Source: Macrotis lagotis (taxonomy: Eukaryota > Chordata > Mammalia > Peramelemorphia > Peramelidae). From it: a stretch of 64,000 nucleotides of DNA. Every line of letters starts with the position of its first letter. Position 1 is the first letter of the stretch. Positions 24,286 through 34,954 of this stretch are shown here, piece by piece. A program made the position numbers and the translations under genes. Where the stretch lies: the NCBI RefSeq assembly GCF_037893015.1, contig NC_133666.1:567333237-567397236 (forward strand), written 5' to 3'. The notes below the pieces were generated by a model that saw nothing but the letters and a program-made list of their open reading frames with translations, made no database searches and had not been told where the DNA came from.

Positions 24286-25771
24286 CAGTATGAATATACT
24301 AATAAAAGTTAATTTGAAGGTAGTAGTTACTTTAATCAGAAGTCATTGATGGACTGAATTTGGGATCTATTGTTTCTAAATAAATAGCTGTATGTCAGTC
24401 ATATTTCAAAACTGCATATAGATTGTATTCACAAAACATAAATTGGAAGTTATTCAAATTTGTCATCGAAATGAAAACAAAATGATAACCTGAGAATTAT
24501 AATTAAGAATTGCAAGACATTTCCGAGGTCATGCAATACAAAATTTTTATGTACCACAGTGAGTTCTTAGAAATGGTTAGATTGACAATATAATTCATAT
24601 CTATGCTGTGAGATCTGAAAACCTGGGTTATATGACTAAATGACTATTTTAAAATATAGTTTCTAATAATAAATAGCATTGCACAGTGAACAGTAAAGTT
24701 GGCCTTGAAGTCAAGAAAACTAGTGTTCAGATCCTACCTCTGATATATTCTAAATGCTTGACAAGCCACTAGATCTCTCGTACTTTAAACAACTTTATAA
24801 AACTTTAAGTTATAGAGAAGGTTCCAACCTTCCATTAATTTGTAAGAGAGTTTCCTCATTGGGTGTTCCTTACAGCAATGAAATTACAGGCCCAGTCCCT
24901 ATCCTTAAATGATACACTTAAATAATACTGCAAATACATGACCCAATAGACGCTGAAATTATCCACATGATCAAAAATAGTAAAACATATCAATGTGGTA
25001 GTTACTGGCACATAAATAGCTTTTGGTCTTGGGACTTCTTTAAAATTTGTTGAGAGCTCTAAATTTTGGTTTATAAGTTATATCCACCAATATATAGTGG
25101 ACTAGAAATGAAATTATCTTAATATTATTATGAAAATAATTTTGACTATGTAGACCCCCTGAAAGGGTCACATGAGTGGACCTCTAGATTATACTTGAGT
25201 GTTTAGGTTTTTAGGTTGGTCAATGATTTAGCTACTGGGATATAAATATGTAATATCTGTAAAAGAAAACTGAGAAAGATACATTTATTGGACAAAAGTG
25301 ATTAAGCAAATGAACATCTCAAGAAAACTCTAAATGGCTCTTATCACTATGAAATCACCAAGATTAAATGATCAATGTACTTGCTTATGGTCCTGCCAAA
25401 GCAAATCTTTCCTATAACTCCCTGAAATGAATAAAGTCTTCTTTTCTTTGAATCTTGAAAGCATGAAAAAAACAGGATAATTTGTTTTGTGATGCTTTCT
25501 GTAATGCATAATAGACCAAAATTGACAAAAGAAAATATTTTAACCATTTTTCCTTAATTATTTTAGATCAAATTCCTTAAACTCTAAATTATATCTTAGG
25601 TAGAATCCTATAATTACTTTGAATTCCTATAATTTCATTGTTTTACATACTTTTTATATAAACAAAATGGTTTCAGTTTGTAGAGGCATATGCAAAGCTT
25701 GTTTGAACTCAATCAAAACAAAAACAAAAAGGGATCACCATAATCCAAAGAATTCTAATTCCTCCCCTACT
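24286..25771. other. Anonymous sequence
   Basis: Contains a tRNA-type SINE relic at about 24675-24790 ('gcacagtgaacagtaaag', 'ccttgaagtcaagaaaacta'). Otherwise nothing is recognised; the 66-residue minus frame at 25347 is unsupported. Confidence 0.4.
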
Positions 25772-26070
25772 TGGGAAGCTAGTTGTTGCAGTGGATAGAG
25801 CACTGGCCTTGGATTCAGGTAGACGGGAGTTCAGATCTAGCTTCAGACACTTACTAGCTGTGTGACCTTGGGCAAGTCATTTAACCCTGATTGCTGTCTC
25901 CAGTCATCCTGATTCATATCTGACAACTGGACCCAGATGGCCCTGGAAGAGAAAGTAAGGCTGGTGACTTAGCATAACATCTCTTTTTCTCTAATACAAT
26001 TCATGTGCTTGTCATGGCATCACCTCCCTGATGTTGTGGTCTTCTTTGAAAATGAAGGACAAACATTATT
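25772..26070 (+). repeat. Mar1-type SINE, near full length
   Basis: The complete order is visible: tRNA-like head 'agtggatagagcactggcct', 'cttactagctgtgtgacctt', 'cagtcatcctgattcatatc', 'actggacccagatggccctg', 'tcatggcatcacctccctga' and tail 'gaaaatgaaggacaaaca'. The best sense reference copy in the window. Confidence 0.93.
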
Positions 26071-26099
26071 AATTCCTCCCTAACCCCTGCTAGTAATTA

Positions 26100-26350
26100 T
26101 AATGGCTACCATTTGTGTTAATATAGCATTTAAAGTTTTGTAAAAAAGTTTACAAGCATTATGTTACTTTATCCTCACAACAATTATGGAAGATAGGTAC
26201 TATCATTATGATCATTTTACAGATGAGGAAACTGAGGTAGACTTGCTAAATGTCTTTCCAAGGTCACAAACTTGTATGTGAGGTTGGAGTTGAATTCAGA
26301 TGTTTCTGATTTCACCAGTACTCTATCTACTGAGCAACTCACTTGCCTTA
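26100..26350 (-). repeat. MIR SINE, near full length
   Basis: 'atttaaagttttgtaaaaaa' (tail), 'tatcctcacaacaattatgg', 'ttttacagatgaggaaactg' (core) and 'ctctatctactgagcaactc' (head complement). Confidence 0.85.
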
Positions 26351-28470
26351 ATAATGTTAAAAATAATAAGATGAAAGAAAATAAGAAAAAATCTCTTTAA
26401 AGATACATAGAATCTCTCTGAAATCTGACTGATGCCACTTTGATCTGGGGACAAGTAATTATAGTAAATTTCACAAGCAGAAGAGGATTCTCTGATCACA
26501 ACACCAGCACAGTAACTTACTACCTTTGCTTTTTTCCTTTTCCCATATTTACTTAGAAGTGATCATGTACAAGTTATCACACATACCTTTCCTCACTAAT
26601 TTCAATAAGATACTTAGAATCATAAACTCAAACATGAAAGTAACCTTAGAGTAAAACCCCTTCAATTCAATTCAATTTTGTAAACTTTTAAGTACCTACT
26701 ACATGCAAGGAAGACACTGTACTGGTATTTAAGATAAAAAAATCCTACACAGAACAATCTCTGATCTTTACATACTATAAGGGAAATATAACATTGATGC
26801 TAGGATTAAAGGGAACTTTTCAAAAGAATCAGACAAGTTAATCAATGATGAAAGCAAGATCCCATTTTTTTTACTTCACATATTTAAAGGTAGGTCACAT
26901 GGCTTAAATGGAAACATCAAAAGGAACACAGAAGAAGAAGCAGGTTCAACAAGGCAATTGTATTAGCATGGCATTTTTACCACCATCCTCCACCAAGACA
27001 GAAACTAACACCTCCAAGCTAGAATAATCTGTCAATCCCAGCACCACAGTTTGGATCGATCCTACCAAAAAGCAGGCTTCTTCCAGGGAGCTTTGGTTAG
27101 AATGGTCTTTGGACTTTCAAAAGAGGAGGAACAGTTGAAAATTAGGCTGAGACAGATTACTCACAGTTCCACAGGTTATAAATCGCAGAATCAGAATTTG
27201 AACTCAATTTCTGTAATACTAAATCTATCACTTTCTTACACTCTGAATTTCCTGTCCTTTCAAATCGTTGAACATATAAGGACTATGTGGATTATTATGA
27301 ACAGCCTTCCTCTTGCCTCCAGAGTATATGGAAAGGGAAAATAAATATTAGATAATTCAAAATAAATTTAATATAAGTAGGTAGATCACTATATGCTAAG
27401 CATGTTACAAGAAATGGGTTGATTCAGCAGCACTTTTGGTGATCTAATGACTTTTGCTGGTGGTTGTATTTTGAAGTCCCATTTTCTTTCTTAAATAGGC
27501 TTGAGTGCCCATGATCTTGAGTAGGGTATGACTTGGAGTATGGTATGAATGGAGCATGGAAGAATCAGTTACATCACAGGTGTTGCAATTCTCCATGTCA
27601 TATATCTGTGACAACAAATAGCAAAGTTCTCAGGAATCTGTACTTGTGTGAGCACTAGAGTAGCTTGACTAAACAGAAGACTACCTTACGGGGTCTCTAA
27701 AGAAAGAAGTTAAGTAACAAAGTCAACTATACTATTTTCAATGTATGCTTAATGTAAAATTTCCCAAAACAGTCTCCATCACACTTTAATAAATGCTGTT
27801 ACATTCATAGCATTTTGTTTTGAAAAATGAACACATTAGATGACTTAGTAATGTTTTTGATTTTTTACTTCCCTACCAATTAGACATTCAAATCTCATTA
27901 AAAATCTCTCAGATTACAAGTCCTACTTCTATAACATAAAATGAAATAATTTGTTGCAAAATAGCTTAATAAAATGATACTTCTGAGCTAAGATTATTAA
28001 CTTCAAGTTACAGCTTTAGTATATAATGATGTAGTCATTATAGAATGGAAACAATATGAAATATATAGCTATTGAGTTATCAGGTATAGGCAAGTTTACA
28101 TTCTACTATATTCGATAATTTTCTCCTTATCAATCATATTAGAGATTTTTATACCCATTGCTTGGTTAGGTGAAAAAACCCTGTATTCCATTAGTTTCTT
28201 TCCCTTTCTCCCTTCCTTCCCTCCCCCTTTCAATTCCATTCCCTGCCCCTAAAATTGAAACAAAGAAGTTATTTTTGCAACATGTGATTTCTAATTTTTC
28301 TGCAGTTAACATAAACCAAGCAAGACAGATTACTTCTTATTTGAATTTTGATTTAGAAACTTATTAGTTCCAGCTCTTTACCTTGGATTGTCTAGTAAAT
28401 CAGTTCAATATATAAAAAGAAATCTTACTAGCATTATTTTCAACCTTTCTATAACCAATTTTCTGCCAAC
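26351..28470. other. Anonymous sequence with scattered relics
   Basis: An L2/MIR-type module lies at about 26665-26780 ('agtacctactacatgcaagg'). A weak inverted MIR head lies at about 27145-27230 ('cacagttccacaggttataa'), which undermines the 97-residue frame at 27051. The rest is anonymous. Confidence 0.45.
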
Positions 28471-28474
28471 ATGC

Positions 28475-28517
<43 letters not shown>
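28471..28517 (+). repeat. (CA)n microsatellite
   Basis: About 20 CA units beginning 'atgcacacgcacacac'. The plus and minus frames over it are microsatellite translations. Confidence 0.95.
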
Positions 28518-28519
<2 letters not shown>

Positions 28520-30560
28520 CCCTCACATAAGAAAAACAAATTCTTCTTACCCTCAAAAAACAACTTACCTATTATGAAGGAGAAATGACCAGAGAATACT
28601 GGTCCATGCAATAGACAGTCCAGGAAAAACTCCTGGAGTCCTGGAGCTGAGGGACTGAGAAGTAAGTTTAAATGGATCACAAGATAAAAGGGATGGAGTT
28701 GTTCTCTGAGATGAGACTCAAAATCTACATTGACTTCTCTGCAGCTGGAGCTGCCCCTTTGTTCTAAACACAATGCTAACGCTAAAATTGTAGTTTCCTT
28801 CTGCTTGATCAGTGAACACTGATGCAGTCTGACACACAGCTTCTAGCTTATCTGACTATTCTGAGAGGAAGAGAAGCCATATAAATGGTTTATATAAATA
28901 TATATCACAAAAATGAGCCAGACTATATGTGTGAATCTGAGGGATGGAAAGATGTGGTCATGTTAATGTTATCTGAACTCATTTGAAAAATGCATTAGAA
29001 TACCAGGCAAACATAAAATGATATTCCCTTCTCCTTTTTCTAGGTCAGGGGTATTTATTTGTCCATTTCAATCATTATTCCTTGAGGGCAAGAGAATTTT
29101 GCTGCTATGTAAAACCTTTAATGATTCAGACAGGAAAGAAATTATCTTGGTCAGTGAAAGATAGGTAGATACAGTTTTAATGGGCTTAAAGTGCTAAGAA
29201 ATTAGATTCACTGTTTGGAAAAAGATAAATAGAATAATTTTTGAAGCTGTAGAAGAGGTCTTCTAACTATAAAGATGCATAGATTCTTTTAATGGTGCTC
29301 TCCAAGGTTCTGAACAAGAATACAGAATTAGAAATAGTAAGATCCTCTACTTCTATTTATCATAATCTTCATAGATTGTATCTCATTATTATCTTCATTT
29401 TAACTCCACTTGAAAAATCTATTATTCCCCATTTTCTAGTTGAGAAGACGGGCTAACAGTTAACTGAGTGTAAGGGAAAATACTAACTTAGAAGCAACTG
29501 GAGTTCAAATTCAAACTCCTTTGTACCCTAGTTGTATGATTTAGATTGTTGTTTTTAAACCTTTTATGAGCCTCAACTTCTTCATCTTTAAGATGGGAAT
29601 TATATTAACAGTTAACTTCTTCACAGAGTTTTGGAGAAAATGATATATGAGTTGTTTTGCTTATTTCTTCTAGAAGAGTTATGGTGTAATAAACCATGGG
29701 GGGAAAGTGCTGAACAAAAAAATCAGAAGACTTTTTCCATTGAAGACCTGATTATACCAAGTATTAGCTTCATTAATTTTGGCAATTCACTTAAGCATTG
29801 TAAATGCCAGGTGTTTTTCATCTGTAAAATGGGATTAATCTACCTCACAATATAGATGTCAGGACCAAATGATATAACATGAAAGTTTCTCATAAATCTT
29901 AACCATAAATCTAACTTATTTACGTCCAAGAGTCTTTGGCAATTCATTAACATATAAAAAGTCATATAGTTAAATATTAGAATCCATTTGTAGCAAAAAA
30001 AAATGTTTTTGGACTCTGTATCCCAGTGTTATAACAGTCCTTCATACACTATAGATGCTTAAGTACATTGAATCAAAGGTACTAGTTTTTGTAGTGTCAT
30101 ATTCATATTATTTTTTACTTACAGAAATGTTATAACATTCACCACTATCTAAAAATCAAATTGAGCTGCCTTATGATGCAATGATTTCTTTGACACTGGA
30201 GAAGTTCATCCTTTTGGGGAATATCATAGAGAGAATTATGTTTGTAGAAGAAATTGAATTAGATGATCTCCCAAAATTCCTCTAACTTGAATATTTCATT
30301 ATTTCTTGTCTATTTCTGTGTTCTGCCAAATTTTCCAGTCACATTAGTGAATTTTCCCTAGGAGAAACATAAATATAAATAAAATAGTTTGTACTCTCAA
30401 CAATACCCTCTTTTACTCACACTCATCAAAATTATCTCAAAATATATTGTACACATTAGAAACTTAATACACATTTCCTTTTCAAACAGAAGTATAGAAC
30501 ATCTAGAAGTGGCATTTAAAATATTAAAACCAATATGAAATGAAAGTATCTAAAAATCTT
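28518..30560. other. Anonymous sequence with MIR relics
   Basis: An inverted MIR relic at about 29370-29560 ('ccattttctagttgagaaga') and a sense relic at about 29745-29930 ('tcatctgtaaaatgggatta'). The minus frame 28405-28773 continues beyond the CA tract for about 85 codons but has no domain that I recognise. Confidence 0.45.
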
Positions 30561-30564
30561 GTAT

Positions 30565-30796
30565 TTTCTTTTTAATTGAAGTTTTATTTTATTTTCTAAT
30601 TCCATGCTATAGTAGTTTTTCAACAATCAATCATTTACAAATTTATGAATTACACATTTTTCTACCAGCCCTCCCTTACATCCTCCCTCCCTGTGGTAGT
30701 GAATATTCTGGTAAAAGTTATACATATACATTTGTGTTTAACATCTTTACACATTAGTCATTCTGTTTTTGAGGAATTGGAACTAAAAAAGAAAAC
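30565..30796 (-). mobile_element. L1 LINE 3' UTR, part 1 (interrupted by the LTR element)
   Basis: Inverted L1 3' end: 'gttttattttattttctaat' (tail side), 'agtttttcaacaatcaatca', 'ccagccctcccttacatcc', and 'tacacattagtcattctgtt' up to 'aaaagaaaac'. The same modules lie in the same order at 47995-48237 and, on the sense strand, at 58540-58760. The L1 resumes at about 33427; about 165 bp expected from the 48 kb copy are missing, lost together with part of the 3' LTR. Confidence 0.8.
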
Positions 30797-31023
30797 TGTA
30801 AGGGACTGTTGTGTGTGGGAGTACAGTAAACTTTTATCACCTGCTGTCCTCTAGTTGATTGTAGAGTGCCGTGGGAGTGAGAGTGGACTAGAGATTGGGG
30901 AGGATATTTAAGCACTTGTATTTGGTTTAATGAATGGTTAACTTGGAGAACTTGCCATCCTTGTCTCCTGCCTCTTCCACTTTCACCTGGGTAAAGGATA
31001 AGGTAACCCACAGGAACATAACA
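30797..31023 (+). mobile_element. 5' LTR of an endogenous retrovirus-like element
   Basis: Starts with TG ('tgtaagggactgttgtgtg') and is repeated as a direct repeat at 33251. The shared part (about 160 bp) contains 'gaggatatttaagcac', a TATA-like box, and 'tttaatgaatgg' where the 3' copy has AATAAA. The U5-like end runs to about 31023 ('gaacataaca'), two bases before the primer binding site. Relative to the 3' LTR it lacks a 22-bp segment and differs at roughly 7% of aligned bases by eye. Confidence 0.75.
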
Positions 31024-31025
31024 CG

Positions 31026-31043
31026 TGGTGTCTTAACAGGGAC
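31026..31043 (+). promoter_or_regulatory. Retroviral primer binding site, lysine-tRNA type
   Basis: 'tggtgtcttaacagggac' matches the 18-base site used by lysine-tRNA(3)-primed retroviruses at 14 positions. Three of the four mismatches are C-to-T, as expected from decay. It sits just after the 5' LTR, where a primer site must be. This suggests a class II (lysine-primed) element. Confidence 0.7.
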
Positions 31044-31236
31044 ATGAAATCTGATCAGGTGTCTGGGATAAGGACCAGCAGATACAAGCAAGGAAAAATT
31101 CCAGGTGACATCCCAGAGAAAAAGACTTTGGAGAAGGTAACAAGTCAATTGTTATCTACAAACAAAATAAGTATTCAGCATTGAGAGCCAGTGAAAGTTA
31201 GAAGAAATAAATAACTATTCAGCATTGAGGAGCCAG
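31044..31236 (+). mobile_element. Retroviral leader remnant with a 44-bp-spaced duplication
   Basis: Short untranslated leader-like sequence between the primer site and the CD164-like copy. No gag-like frame is visible. Near its end, a ~24-base motif around 'tattcagcattga' is present at 31168-31191 and again at 31212-31236, both ending in 'gagccag'. The junction between viral leader and host-derived cDNA is probably here. Confidence 0.55.
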
Positions 31237-32160
31237 CTGCACTGCAGGAGGATGGAGCTTCTTCCTCAGCAGCAGTCCATAGCCTGAGCACCAGTGCCAT
31301 GAAGGAGATGTGGGGGACTAGCTGGCTATTCCTTTTGGCTTACCTGGCCACACTATGCATGCTAAGTGCCACCCAGATCCTGAAACTCATGGCCAACTTT
31401 AGAGACTCCTTGTTGGTGCCACCGATGGTGATGTGGACCCTGACACCTGTGATGAATTCCACTCCTGAAGCCACAATGTCCATCCCACAACCAAGCACAC
31501 CACAACCCTTACTCCGGCACCAGAAAGCTGTAAAGTACACACTAACTGTACTTCCTGTGCTGAGAGTAAAAATGTCCCATGCTATTGGACAGTTTGTAAT
31601 GGTGCTGGCTGCTCTTCAGAAAATGCAGCAACTCCAAATTGAACTGCTGTTAACAACTCAACTAATTTCAAATGCTCTCTCTCATCCTCTGCCACCCCAC
31701 CCTCTGCAGAGGGAGGGGAAAGGAGAAGGGAAATCTTCCTTTTTTAGAACTTTGAAACTCAAACCTATGTCTCAAAAAGCTTATTTTAGAAATCAAGGGA
31801 CCCTCATGCCTTCTTCCTGGTTTGGTAAGGGGGGGGTATTGGGCAATGACTATGTTTTTCTTAGACTATTGATTGGGAAGCTTTGTGGTCAATTACTTAA
31901 GACAAAAGGGGAAGAAGACATTTTCTGGGACTGGGAAATTCAGATTTCATCTTTTGAATGAATCCTGTGCTTATGGCTAATATTTTGGTGTATTATGTGT
32001 GTATAATGTGCATTTAATCATCAATAGGACTTTTTCACTTCTCTCTACTGGCCTGGAGAGGTGGGAAAATGTTTCTATATTCTGAGATCTGGTACTGGCC
32101 AAGGTATCCATCTCAGCTTGGTAAATGTGTTTCAAGAGAGTTGTTTCTGTTGTTTGTGCC

Positions 32161-32164
<4 letters not shown>

Positions 32165-32207
<43 letters not shown>

Positions 32208-32249
32208 CTCTCTCTCTCTCTCTCTCTCTCAATCTCTCTCTCTCTCTCT
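32165..32249 (+). repeat. (TC)n microsatellite
   Basis: TC tract interrupted twice by 'tcaatc', in the 3' UTR-like part of the CD164-like copy. The Ser/Leu-repeat frames at 32061 and 32069 are its translations. Confidence 0.95.
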
Positions 32250-32564
32250 GTAATTCAGAAGGAAGTTATAGTAGGATAAATTGTATTTCTAGGAATTTGG
32301 GAATACTGAATCATATAATTTAATGATTTCTTTTGGGGAAGAGATATTTGTACTATCTGGTCTGCTTTAATATTAAATTGCTATAACTGTCAAACTTAAG
32401 TTATATATTCTTTGTCTCATCTATCATCACAAGTTAATGGTAAAAGAAATATCACAAATCATGACCCCCTTCTGGGATAAATCTGTGGATTCATGCATAT
32501 TATAATGATGAAAATATTATTTTGTAACATTTAATAACTCATGTTAATTAACTTGGATGCTCAG

Positions 32565-33109
32565 GGTTTTTTTTTTTTTTAGTTTTCGCAAGGCAATGGG
32601 GTTAAGTGGCTTGCCCAAGGCCACACAGCTAGGTGCTTAATTGTGCTACCTTGAAGTCTCAGCAATGTGAAGTAAAAAATAACTGACTATCATATGAGTG
32701 GCAAAAAAAGTATAGGCATTGTGAGATATCACAAAGATGGAAAGGAGAGAGAAAATTTTGTGTAGAAGGTAATATTTGAACTAGCTCTATATAGGCAAGC
32801 AGGATTTGGATATGTGTAAAGGAAAAGGGAAGGCATTTTTGTGGGGAAGAACTATATCTAATTTATATTTTACTTTTTCCCCTGGAAGAAGAACAGTATA
32901 CTGTGTACATAGCATTTGTTATCAGGGTTTGTTGAATTATAAATGAATTCCTTTGGAATATTCAAAGATCACTTTGAATAATAATAATTAATAATAATAA
33001 CAACAACAACAACAACAACAATCATATTAAGTATCTGAGGCCAGATTTGAACTCAGGTACTCCTGACTCCAAGGCCAGTGCTCTATCCACTGTGCCACCT
33101 AACCACCCC
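32565..33109 (-). repeat. WSINE1-like SINE, split by a later insertion
   Basis: The tail-side half is at 32565-32634 ('gcaaggcaatggggttaagt' to 'cacacagctaggt') and the head-side half at about 33026-33109 ('attaagtatctgaggccaga' to 'cactgtgccacctaacc'). The whole is flanked by the 8-bp duplication ATGCTCAG at 32557-32564 and 33110-33117. So it inserted into the CD164-like 3' UTR first, and was itself split afterwards. Confidence 0.88.
32635..33025 (+). repeat. Insertion inside the SINE; inverted copy of 35090-35393
   Basis: 32643-32952 is about 92-93% identical (by eye) to the reverse complement of 35090-35393. Weaker similarity continues to about 32985. It then ends in 'aataataataacaacaaca', an A-rich simple tail. 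The insert interrupts the SINE between 'cagctaggt' and 'attaagtatc', so it is the younger copy. In its own orientation the partner resembles an L2-like module. Confidence 0.85.
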
Positions 33110-33230
33110 ATGCTCAGTTGTTTTTACTATTGTTTACTATTGTTTAATTGTTTATACTATTTTTGAGCTTTCTTTTACAACTTATATGGCATCCATTATG
33201 TAATTGAATTAAGAAATTTTGCTTCAAAAC

Positions 33231-33250
33231 AAAAAACAAAAAGGGGGATT
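33231..33250 (+). promoter_or_regulatory. Polypurine tract next to the 3' LTR
   Basis: 'aaaaacaaaaagggggatt' directly before the TG start of the 3' LTR: the usual position and make-up of a retroviral plus-strand primer. The A-rich part may equally be the remnant poly(A) tail of the captured mRNA, so the two features may overlap. Confidence 0.65.
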
Positions 33251-33425
33251 TGTAAGGGACTGTTGTGTGTGGGAATCCTGTAAACTTTTATCACCTGGTG
33301 TCCTCTAGCACCAGAGTGTTATTTTACTGGTTGATTGTAGAGTGTCATGAGAGTGGGAGTAGACTAGGGACTGGGGAGGATATTTAAGCACTTGTATTTG
33401 GTTTAATAAATGGAGAACTTGTAGA
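33251..33425 (+). mobile_element. 3' LTR, U5 deleted
   Basis: A direct repeat of the 5' LTR from 'tgtaagggactgttgtgtg' through 'gaggatatttaagcac' and 'ggtttaataaatgg', with the AATAAA polyadenylation signal intact. It keeps a 22-bp segment absent from the 5' copy ('caccagagtgttattttac' and neighbours). It stops near 33425, where L1 sequence resumes, so the U5 part and about 165 bp of the L1 target were deleted together. This explains why no target-site duplication is visible. Confidence 0.75.
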
Positions 33426-33426
33426 A

Positions 33427-33560
33427 TTTCTGAGAGGAGCTACATTCATCATAGTTCATCATCTTACAATATTGTTTATATGTAAAATATTCTCTTGGTT
33501 CTGCTCTTTAAATTCAGCATCAGTTCATGTTATTCTTTTCATGCTTCTCTAAAGTACAAA
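33427..33560 (-). mobile_element. L1 LINE 3' UTR, part 2
   Basis: Continues the L1 of 30565-30796: 'ctgagaggagctacattcat', 'tcttacaatattgttta', 'attctcttggttctgctctt'. It aligns with 48400-48480 and with 4650-4740. The 5' truncation point is near 33560. Confidence 0.75.
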
Positions 33561-34009
33561 CACTCATGAAGAAATCCTGTATTTTCAAGAAAAGTTTTAA
33601 AACTAGCATGGAAAGAAAAAAATAGAGATCTTGTGTTTAATATTGAATTCTAGTGCTAAAGTAATTATTATTTTAGATCTGAATTAAGTAGTAGTTTACA
33701 AAAAGTATTGCAACATCCTTATTTTTCATATTCATTTTTCTTTGTTTCTTTTTTGCAAATGTAGATTCTGATTCTCCAATATAAATGTTTGTAGAAATAT
33801 CCTCTCTCCTAAAATGTAATTCTGTGAGGTCAAAAATTGACTTATTTGAAATTATGGAGGTCTCCCAATGACTGGTTCAAGAGGAAACTGTTGTGGAATT
33901 GAATAAGAAATAGGACAAAAATGTAATAAATAGATATGAATCATCAAAATACATTATCAAATATAATCTGTTGTCCCCATATATTCCTATTTGCATGTCC
34001 TTCAACATA

Positions 34010-34061
<52 letters not shown>

Positions 34062-34298
34062 AGAATTTAAGTATTTTTCAAAAAATCTCAAGGAATAACA
34101 CACACCTATTATCATGTCTAAGAGAAGTTGTAGTTCTGCCAATTCAGTAGTGAACAAAATCTATGAAACTCTCTCAATATCTATCCTATATATAGTCTGC
34201 TTGTTTTTAAGTAATGGCATACAAAACTTTTAGCATAAGAAAACAGAGTTAGTTCATTGATTGTTTTCTAAATTATTGGTTTGGATTCTTCTATTTCT
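33561..34298. other. Anonymous sequence with a (TA)n tract
   Basis: No gene is recognised. A pure (TA)n tract of about 22 units lies at 34012-34057. Confidence 0.5.
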
Positions 34299-34312
34299 AA
34301 CCAAATTTCTTT

Positions 34313-34456
34313 TTTTTTTTTAGATTTTTTTTACAAAGAAATGGGATTAAGTGACCACACAGTTAAGTAATTATTAAGTGTCTGAGGCCAGATTTGAACT
34401 CAGGTACTTCTGATTCCAGGGCCAGTTCCATATTCACTGTGCCACCTAGCTGCCCC
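34313..34456 (-). repeat. WSINE1-like SINE with 14-bp target-site duplication
   Basis: Inverted copy flanked by CTAACCAAATTTCT at 34299-34312 and 34457-34470, a perfect match. The body has lost the 'cttgcccaagg' portion. Confidence 0.94.
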
Positions 34457-34470
34457 CTAACCAAATTTCT

Positions 34471-34814
34471 AACAACATCCATTGTTTTTTGATGTTTCTT
34501 TTTGATGAATTTCAGGTTCAATAATTAATTACAAATGACCATATTGATCAATTTAAACATCAACAATGGATATATCAGTAACTATAAAGAATAATTCAAA
34601 TAAAACATAATCCAGAAAGTAGGTCAAGGTCTTTCTGCTAAAATTAAATTATTTTTCTGCTTTTAAACCTTTAAAGAAAAAAAACTTTTTTGACTTATCT
34701 TTGCTTTAAAAATTGTGTTTTAATTTCCACTAATCATAATTTTATTATTTTTGACTTCCATCAATTTAAAAAAATGTTAACATGGAAATATGAAATGAAG
34801 TTATCTTTGGCTTA
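34471..34814. other. Anonymous AT-rich sequence
   Basis: No gene or repeat recognised. Contains A/T homopolymers near 34675-34770. Confidence 0.4.
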
Positions 34815-34954
34815 GACTTTTTCCAAGGCAATGGAGTTAAGTAACTTGACTAGGGTCACACAACTAGATAATTATTGTCTGATGCTGAATTTGAACTCAA
34901 GTCTGGCTGACTCCAGGGCTGGTACTCTTAAGGACTATGCCACCTAGCTGCCCC
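34815..34954 (-). repeat. WSINE1-like SINE
   Basis: An inverted diverged copy ('ttttccaaggcaatggagtt' to 'tgccacctagctgcccc'). An imperfect duplication 'ggcttagacttttt' / 'agcttagattttt' brackets it. Confidence 0.88.

Larger units (their letters stand above)
31237..33230 (+). pseudogene. CD164: CD164-like (sialomucin core protein 24) processed pseudogene inside an LTR element
   Basis: CD164 is a mucin-like type I membrane glycoprotein of endosomes and the cell surface. The copy starts with ATG at 31299; residues about 12-27 read LLAYLATLCMLSA, like the CD164 signal peptide (CVLSA in human). A Thr/Pro/Ser-rich stretch follows. In another frame at 31517-31690 lies TPAPESC, NCTSCAES, PCYWTVCN, GCSS and NNSTNF, which follows the cysteine spacing of the CD164 central domain (TPAPETC..CVSC..CFW..C). 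The frame change and an in-frame TGA at 31640-31642 break it. A degraded transmembrane-like segment is near 31815-31890. No intron interrupts it. 3' UTR-like sequence runs to about 33230 and ends in an A-rich tail, excluding the SINE at 32565-33109. The identity rests on motif memory; a related mucin is possible. Confidence 0.6.

Noticed and set aside
27051..27344. 97-residue plus-strand frame as a gene
   Set aside because: Its middle overlaps a weak inverted MIR relic; no domain is seen.
28405..28773. 122-residue minus-strand frame as a gene
   Set aside because: A third of it is (CA)n translation, and the rest shows no domain or splice signal.
31299..31961. 220-residue open frame as an intact gene
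   Set aside because: Only its N-terminal part follows the CD164 frame. The cysteine domain lies in another frame and has an in-frame stop, so the frame is a pseudogene artefact.
30797..33425. Ordinary provirus with coding genes
   Set aside because: No gag, pro, pol or env similarity is visible between the LTRs; the interior is host-like cDNA and SINE sequence.
34012..34057. (TA)n tract as a promoter TATA element
   Set aside because: A pure long TA microsatellite with no transcript or initiator context.
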